39,457 nucleotides of DNA. Origin: Sphaerisporangium cinnabarinum (GTDB lineage Bacteria; Actinomycetota; Actinomycetes; Actinomycetales; Cellulomonadaceae). The stretch spans positions 1 to 39,457 of the forward strand of contig QAPD01000029.1 of the NCBI GenBank assembly GCA_003052455.1. Direction: 5' to 3'. Position 1 is the stretch's first letter; the number at the start of each line of letters is the position of its first letter. Of the stretch, positions 33,880 through 39,457 are shown in pieces. The notes under the pieces were generated by a model. The model worked only from the letters and a program-made list of their open reading frames with translations, did no database searches and was not told where the DNA came from. The translations under genes were made by a program, and so were the position numbers.

Positions 33880-35672
33880 GCCTGGCCTCCTTCGGGTGCG
33901 GTGCGGGCGAGGGCGGGGGTGTCGTCGAGCGAGCGCCCGACGACGCGCAGGTAGCGGGCCGCGTCGTCGTCCGGCGCGGTCGCGGGGGAGTGGGCGTGGT
34001 CGACGAGGTCGCGGTGCGTGCCGCGCGCCGTGACCCGGCCGTCCTCGAGGAGCAGCACCTCGTCGACGTGCTCGAGCACGAGCGGCGACGCCGTGACGAC
34101 GAGGGTCGTGCGCCCGCGACGGGCCTGCGCGAGGCTCGCGGCGATCCGCGCCTCGGTGTGCGCGTCGACGGCGCTCGTCGGCTCGACGAGGACGAGGATC
34201 TCCGGGTCCGTGAGGAGCGCCCGGGCGAGCGCGACGCGCTGGCGCTGGCCGCCCGAGAGCGACCGCCCCTTCTCGGGCAGCTCGCCCGCGAGGCCGTCGG
34301 GCACGGAGTCGAGCACGTCGTGCGCGTCGGCCGTGCTCACCGCGGCGAGCACCTGGGCCTCCGTCGCGGTGCCGCGCGCGTCGAGCTCGTCGCGCAGCGC
34401 GCCCGAGAAGAGCTGCGGCGTCGCCTCGGCGACGACGACGCGGCGCCGCAGCGCGTGCTTGTCGAGCGCGGCGAGCGGCGTCCCGCCGAGCCGCACGGGC
34501 GTGGCCGCCTCCGCGGCGTCGTCGAACCGGCCCAGCCGGGTCGCGACGGCCGCCGACGCGTCCGGGTCCGCCGAGACGAGCGCGACGACGCGTCCCGGCT
34601 CGAGCACCAGGCCGCTCGTCTCGTCGACCAGGGGGCTGCCCTCGGGCGGCATGGGCGCGGTGGCCGGGGTCGCGCCCGCGGCCGGCTCGACCGCGAGGAC
34701 GCGCACGATCTTGCGTGCGGCGACGTGGGCGCGCGTCGCGATGTTGAGCATCTGCGTCGCGACCTGGAGCGGCCAGCCGAGGAACGCCGCGTACCCGTAG
34801 AACGCGACGAGCTGCCCGGGCGTGATCTCGCCGCGCAGGGCCGCCGTCGCGCCGAGGTAGACGACGAGCACGACGAGCAGGCCGGGGAGCAGCACCTGGA
34901 GCGCGTCGAGCGTGGCCTGCGTGTGCGCGACCTTCACGCCGGCCTCGCGGACCTTCTGCGACTGCCGCGCGTAGCGGCCCACGAACACGCCCTCGCCGCC
35001 GATGCCGCGCAGGATCCGCAGGCCCGAGACCGTGTCCGCGCCGAGCGTCGTCAGGCGACCCTGCGCCTCGCGCTGCGCGGCCTGGCGCTGCTGCAGCGGC
35101 TTGACGAGCAGCGCGAGCACCGCGGCCACGACCGGCAGGCCCAGCACGACGACGAGCCCGAGCTGGAGCGACGTCGAGAGCATGATGACCGCCACGACCA
35201 CGTACGCGCCGAGCGCGCCGAGGAACTGGCCCATCATCGAGAAGAGCTGGCCCACGCGCATCGCGTCGCTCGCGACGGTGGACACGACCTCGCCCGTCGG
35301 GAGCTCCTCGGTGATCGCGTCGCCCGAGCGGGCCGTGACGTCGCCCACGAGCTGCGACGTCGTGAGCGCCGAGCGCAGCCAGTTCGCGATGTCGAACCGG
35401 TGCTGCGTCACGCCCGTGACGACGATGCCCAGGCCCAGCGCGAGCAGGAGGCCCGCCCAGCGCCACAGCTCCGCGCCGAACCCGGCGGTGAGCCCCTCGT
35501 CGAGCGCGCGGCCGAGCATGTACGGCTGGAACGCCTGGCACGCGAAGTTCACGAGGCCGAGCAGCACGGACACCGTGAGCACCGTCCACTGGCGCCGGGC
35601 GATCCAGAGGAGGTAGCGGGACGGGCCGCGCAGGTCGGGGGTCCCCGGGTCGGGGAGAGGGAGGGGTCGCAC
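33876..35672 (-). CDS. Heterodimeric ABC exporter, degenerate half
   Basis: 598 residues with the same membrane-plus-ATPase layout. The ABC signature LSGGQRQR (472-479) is perfect, but the ATP site is ruined: the Walker A place reads SADPDASAA (367-375) with no Gly-Lys, Walker B reads ILVLVEPTSAVD with Val for the Mg-binding Asp, and the H-loop reads VTASP with no His. In most heterodimeric exporters the degenerate half keeps Walker A, so this loss is extreme. The two halves together form one complete site, using this signature. The GTG start at 35672 follows a TAGGGT hexamer (35686-35681) by 8 nt, giving an almost leaderless message. Confidence 0.9.
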   Translation of the reverse strand: MRPLPLPDPGTPDLRGPSRYLLWIARRQWTVLTVSVLLGLVNFACQAFQPYMLGRALDEGLTAGFGAELWRWAGLLLALGLGIVVTGVTQHRFDIANWLRSALTTSQLVGDVTARSGDAITEELPTGEVVSTVASDAMRVGQLFSMMGQFLGALGAYVVVAVIMLSTSLQLGLVVVLGLPVVAAVLALLVKPLQQRQAAQREAQGRLTTLGADTVSGLRILRGIGGEGVFVGRYARQSQKVREAGVKVAHTQATLDALQVLLPGLLVVLVVYLGATAALRGEITPGQLVAFYGYAAFLGWPLQVATQMLNIATRAHVAARKIVRVLAVEPAAGATPATAPMPPEGSPLVDETSGLVLEPGRVVALVSADPDASAAVATRLGRFDDAAEAATPVRLGGTPLAALDKHALRRRVVVAEATPQLFSGALRDELDARGTATEAQVLAAVSTADAHDVLDSVPDGLAGELPEKGRSLSGGQRQRVALARALLTDPEILVLVEPTSAVDAHTEARIAASLAQARRGRTTLVVTASPLVLEHVDEVLLLEDGRVTARGTHRDLVDHAHSPATAPDDDAARYLRVVGRSLDDTPALARTAPEGGQA

Positions 35673-35793
35673 GGTGTTCTACCCTAGGTTCGGCGTCCGA
35701 CACGCGGCGACGGTTTAACGCGGCGACTGCGTCACGCCACCGCACGCGGCGGAGACCGCCGCGGCCGTCTCGCCCGGAACGAGGACCTCTCCC

Positions 35794-36240
35794 ATGACCA
35801 CGCAGGACCCGGCCACCCCGACCGACGCGCCCGTCGTCGCCCCCGCCGACGCGGCGGCCCCCAGCACGGAGGCGGCGCGCACCGCGATCCGCAAGGCGCG
35901 CGGCGCGCTCGCGCGCTACCGGGTCCTCGCGATCATCACCGGCGTGATGCTGCTCATCCTGTGCGTCGAGATGATCGTCAAGTACGGCGTGGGCCAGTTC
36001 GTCGACGTCGACGGGATCATGCGGTACGTGTCCTGGATCCCCTTCGCGCACGGCTGGATCTACGTCGTGTACCTCGTCACGGTGCTCGACCTGTGGACCA
36101 AGATGCGCTGGGGCTGGGGTCGCCTCGCGACGATGGTGTTCGCCGGCGTCGTCCCGGTCATGTCGTTCATCCTCGAGAAGAAGGTGCACGCCGAGGCCGA
36201 CGCGAAGCTCGTCGCGCTGGAGGAGCAGTACGCGGCATGA
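35794..36240 (+). CDS. DUF3817 integral membrane protein
   Basis: 148 residues. The N-terminal 40 residues are Ala/Pro-rich and soluble; then come about three transmembrane segments (about 46-62, 80-105, 107-130) typical of DUF3817, including RYVSWIPFAHGWIYVVYL and GWGRLATMVFAGVVPVMSF. The function of the family is unknown. The ribosome binding site GAGGA lies before ATG 35794. The stop overlaps the moeZ ATG (36237-36240), so the two are translationally coupled. It is divergent from the ABC exporter, with 121 bp between. Confidence 0.85.
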   Translation: MTTQDPATPTDAPVVAPADAAAPSTEAARTAIRKARGALARYRVLAIITGVMLLILCVEMIVKYGVGQFVDVDGIMRYVSWIPFAHGWIYVVYLVTVLDLWTKMRWGWGRLATMVFAGVVPVMSFILEKKVHAEADAKLVALEEQYAA

Positions 36241-37547
36241 CGACGCCGCTCGCGCCCCTCGTCGCGCCCGGTCCCGAGCTCTCGACGCCGGAGCTCGAGC
36301 GGTACGCGCGCCACCTCGCGCTGCCGGGCGTCGGCACCGAGGGCCAGCGCCGGCTCGCGGCCGCGCGCGTGCTCGTCGTCGGCGCGGGCGGCCTCGGCAG
36401 CCCCGCGCTGCTCTACCTCGCCGCCGCGGGCGTCGGCACGATCGGCATCGTCGACGACGACGCGGTCGACACGTCCAACCTCCAGCGCCAGGTCATCCAC
36501 GGCGGGTCCGACGTGGGGCGCCGCAAGGTCGACTCCGCGCGCGAGAGCATCGCGGACGTCAACCCGCACGTGCACGTGGTCGAGCACGCGCTGCGGCTCG
36601 ACGCGGACAACGCGCTCGACGTGCTGCGCGGCTACGACGTCGTGCTCGACGGCGCCGACAACTTCCCGACCCGCTACCTCGTCTCCGACGCGGCCGAGGT
36701 CCTCGGCCTCCCTGTGGTCTGGGGCTCGATCTACCGCTTCCAGGGACAGGTCAGCGTCTTCTGGGCCGCGCCCCGGTTCGCCGTGCCCGACGACGCCGCG
36801 CACCCGGGCGCGGCGGGTCCCGACCCCGCGGGGCCGGGAGAGCAGGCTCCGCGCGGGGTCACGTACCGCGACGTGTTCCCCGTCCCGCCGCCCCCGGGCG
36901 CGGCGCCCGACTGCGCGACCGGCGGCGTGCTCGGCGCGATGTGCGGGACCGTCGGCTCCGTGATGGCGACCGAGGCGATCAAGCTCGTCACCGGCGCCGG
37001 CACGACGTTGCTGGGCCGCCTCGCCGTCTACGACGCGCTCGACCTCTCCTGGCGCCAGCTCACCGTGCGCGCCGACCCGACGCGCGAGCCCGTCGTCGCG
37101 CTCCTGCCGGGGGACGACGCCTACGCCGCGTTCTGCGGGCTCCGGCCTCCGGCGTCGGCCGCGGTGGCCTCCGGTGCCGGGGCGGCGCCGACCGATGCGT
37201 CGGAGGCGGCGCCGCGCGACGTGTCCGCGCGCGACGCGGCCGCCCTCCTGCACGGCGACGACGCGCCGTACGTGCTCGACGTCCGCGAGGACTGGGAGGC
37301 GCAGGTCCGCCCGCTCCCCGGGTCGACGCTCGTCCCGAGCGGCGTGTTCCTCGGCGGCACGCAGGACCCCGGCGCCGCCGCGGCGCTCGCGGACCTGCCG
37401 GCCGACCGCCCGGTGCTCGTGGTGTGCGCGGTCGGCGGCCGGTCGGCCCGCGTCGCCGACGTCGCCCGCGCCGCGGGCCTCGACGCGCGCTCCGTCGTCG
37501 GCGGCGTCCCCGCCCTTCTCGCCGCCCTGGAGCCCCCGGCCCCCTAG
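36237..37547 (+). CDS. moeZ: MoeB/ThiF-like adenylyltransferase with C-terminal rhodanese domain (MoeZ type)
   Basis: 436 residues. The N-terminal E1-like domain has the nucleotide loop VLVVGAGGLGSPALLYLAAAGVGTI (GAGGLG at 49-54, shown by its key part), DTSNLQRQV and DGADNFPTRYL; the C-terminal rhodanese domain has its persulfide cysteine in VCAVGGRS (Cys397). The family adenylates the C-terminal Gly-Gly of sulfur carrier proteins and hands them sulfur, as in molybdopterin, thiamine or tRNA thiolation. The zinc-binding CxxC pairs of enterobacterial MoeB are missing, as usual for MoeZ. thiS-thiG are convergent just downstream, and no separate thiF is visible, so this protein may charge ThiS. 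That is inference. Confidence 0.9.
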   Translation: MTTPLAPLVAPGPELSTPELERYARHLALPGVGTEGQRRLAAARVLVVGAGGLGSPALLYLAAAGVGTIGIVDDDAVDTSNLQRQVIHGGSDVGRRKVDSARESIADVNPHVHVVEHALRLDADNALDVLRGYDVVLDGADNFPTRYLVSDAAEVLGLPVVWGSIYRFQGQVSVFWAAPRFAVPDDAAHPGAAGPDPAGPGEQAPRGVTYRDVFPVPPPPGAAPDCATGGVLGAMCGTVGSVMATEAIKLVTGAGTTLLGRLAVYDALDLSWRQLTVRADPTREPVVALLPGDDAYAAFCGLRPPASAAVASGAGAAPTDASEAAPRDVSARDAAALLHGDDAPYVLDVREDWEAQVRPLPGSTLVPSGVFLGGTQDPGAAAALADLPADRPVLVVCAVGGRSARVADVARAAGLDARSVVGGVPALLAALEPPAP

Positions 37548-37563
37548 CGCCGCCCCCCTGCAC

Positions 37564-37645
37564 GTCGACCAGGTGGTCGTGGCGCGTCCTGGTCGGCGGA
37601 CGAGCCGGGACGGCCTGCTCGGGCCGCCGGGACGGCCTGGTCGAC
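37564..37645 (+). repeat. Intergenic repeat, copy B
   Basis: Bounded by perfect 10-bp inverted repeats, gtcgaccagg (37564-37573) and cctggtcgac (37636-37645). Inside it the 14-mer gccgggacggcctg occurs at 37604-37617 and 37626-37639 (period 22). The 51 bp at 37595-37645 align to copy A near 22.1 kb. It sits between convergent moeZ and thiG and may also end transcription. Confidence 0.72.
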
Positions 37646-37649
37646 GGAG

Positions 37650-38501
<852 letters not shown>

Positions 38502-38744
38502 TCAGCCGCCCTGGACGGCGGTGACGATCTCGATGCGGTCCCCGGGGGCGACGACGGTCGTCGCCCAGGCGCCGCGCGGCACGACGGCGTCCCCGACGGC
38601 GACCGCGACGCCCTGCGGCGTGCCGTCGGCGACGTAGGCGGGGACGAGCGCGGCGACGAGCCGCTCCAGGTCGACGTCGCCGTCGAGCGGGTACGGCTCG
38701 CCGTTGACGAGCGCGGAGGATGCGGGTGCGGTCACGGGTCTCAC
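38502..38744 (-). CDS. thiS: Sulfur carrier protein ThiS
   Basis: 80 residues, slightly longer than the typical 65-70. It is a ubiquitin-like carrier that ends in the essential Gly-Gly (EIVTAVQGG), the site of adenylation and thiocarboxylation. LVNGEPYPLDGDVDLERLV fits its first beta strands. The GTG 38744 start overlaps the thiO stop (38741-38744); GTG 38735 is a possible later start giving 77 residues. It lies between thiO and thiG in the thiazole operon. Confidence 0.92.
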   Translation of the reverse strand: MRPVTAPASSALVNGEPYPLDGDVDLERLVAALVPAYVADGTPQGVAVAVGDAVVPRGAWATTVVAPGDRIEIVTAVQGG

Positions 38745-39457
38745 CTCGGTGTCGTGGCGGTGCGGACGAAGCGGTCGGTGCGGGCGGTCGCGAGGGCGGT
38801 CGCGACGTCGTCCCCGGGGGCGGTCCCGCCCGGCTCGGTTGCGCCGGGCTCGGGGAGGCCGCCGAGCCCGGAGACGACGGCGTCGGCCGTGAGCGGGGCG
38901 AGCAGGATGCCGTTGCGGCCGTGGCCCGTCGCGAGGTGCAGCCCCGGGACGTCCGTGGGCCCGACGAGCGGGAGGTTGTCCGGGGTCGCCGGGCGGGCCC
39001 GCGGCGTCACCTCGACCAGCGCGGCCTCGTCGATCCCCGGCAGGAGGGCACGCGCGTCCCGCAGGAGCGCGAAGACGCCGCCGGCGGTGGCGCGGCGGTC
39101 GTCGGGGTTCTCCTCGGTGGTCGCCCCGACGACGACCTCCCGGTGCCCGGCGCGCGGCCCCTCCGGCTCGGCGTCGCGCGGCACGACGTACACCGGCCGG
39201 CCCTGTACGAGCCCGCGCACGACGTGCTCCAGCGCGAGGTCCGGGCCCGCGTCGAGCCGCAGCGTCTGTCCCTTCACCGGGCGGGTGGGCACGACGACGC
39301 CCGGCACCCCCGCGAGCAGGGCGCCCGACTGCCAGCCCGCCGCGACGACGACCGCACCCGCGCGGTGGAGCCGGCCCGCGTCGTCGTGCACGCCGACGAC
39401 GCGCCCGGCCGGGTCGAGCGCGAGCCGGGTCGCGGCCGCGCAGACGCGCGCCCCGGT
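38741..39457 (-). CDS. thiO: Glycine oxidase ThiO, C-terminal part (5' end outside window)
   Basis: The frame is open to the window edge, so 238 C-terminal residues are visible and the N-terminal FAD dinucleotide-binding motif is missing. The visible part has the DAO-type features VVVAAGWQSGALL, PVKGQTLRLD, and the C-terminal PRARPATPDNLPLVGP and LATGHGRNGILLAPLTADAV segments. ThiO oxidises glycine to the imine that ThiG uses. It overlaps thiS by 4 nt and is upstream of it in the operon. The ATP/FAD details cannot be judged from this part. Confidence 0.9.
   Translation of the reverse strand, partial: TGARVCAAATRLALDPAGRVVGVHDDAGRLHRAGAVVVAAGWQSGALLAGVPGVVVPTRPVKGQTLRLDAGPDLALEHVVRGLVQGRPVYVVPRDAEPEGPRAGHREVVVGATTEENPDDRRATAGGVFALLRDARALLPGIDEAALVEVTPRARPATPDNLPLVGPTDVPGLHLATGHGRNGILLAPLTADAVVSGLGGLPEPGATEPGGTAPGDDVATALATARTDRFVRTATTPR

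Overview
The window is a very GC-rich, gene-dense chromosomal segment of an actinobacterium. A WhiB protein, a GuaB3 paralogue, a CIRCE-controlled groES, a DUF3817 protein, a MoeZ-type MoeB-rhodanese and a double-GNAT protein all point that way. The gene content and strong codon bias suggest the Micrococcales, perhaps near Cellulomonas or Cellulosimicrobium; that placement is inference from memory. I see no phage, transposon, CRISPR array, rRNA or tRNA. 36 protein genes are annotated, two of them cut by the window edges.

Layout. 1-3052 (+): end of alr, then tsaE, tsaB, rimI and a rhodanese sulfurtransferase, mostly with 4-nt start/stop overlaps. A reverse nitroreductase (3159-3806) separates these from tsaD (3907-4974). 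4988-7443 (-): a YbdK/GCS2 carboxylate-amine ligase and a THUMP-like methyltransferase. 7512-9848: CIRCE-groES without groEL, a WhiB3/WhiD-like regulator and a MerR-type regulator. 9976-11505: guaB. 11603-14215: a divergent pair encoding a Tat-exported flavin amine oxidase and a Sec-exported RidA-like protein. 14348-16723 (-): a MurA enzyme with an N-terminal HTH domain, and a DEDDh exonuclease. 16872-21335 (+): guaB3, two GNAT proteins and a succinic-semialdehyde dehydrogenase. 21347-23252 (-): a SanA/YdcF-like protein and a DUF4031-HD fusion. 23373-29316 (-): the xfp-pta-ackA operon, turning sugar phosphates into acetyl phosphate, acetate and ATP or acetyl-CoA. 29577-30945 (+): SURF1 and a small secreted two-cysteine protein. 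31082-35672 (-): a heterodimeric ABC exporter and a double-GNAT protein. 35794-37547 (+): DUF3817 and moeZ. 37650-39457 (-): thiO-thiS-thiG of thiazole synthesis, convergent with moeZ.

Regulation. At least ten genes have a TANNNT-like -10 hexamer whose last base lies only 6-7 nt before the start codon, the geometry of leaderless transcripts. This fixes several starts (tsaD, guaB, whiB, SURF1, gabD2 and others). Clear hairpin terminators close most convergent or isolated units.

Most interesting observations: (1) the HTH-MurA fusion has a near-perfect 24-bp palindrome overlapping its own leaderless promoter, plus a second half-site, suggesting an enzyme that controls its own gene; (2) the ABC exporter pair has one wholly dead ATP site, including loss of the Walker A lysine, and one complete site; (3) two diverged copies of a structured intergenic repeat lie about 15 kb apart; (4) an exported oxidase and an exported RidA-like protein form a divergent pair; (5) the whiB promoter lies in an 8-bp inverted repeat; (6) GuaB3 lacks the catalytic cysteine of IMP dehydrogenase.
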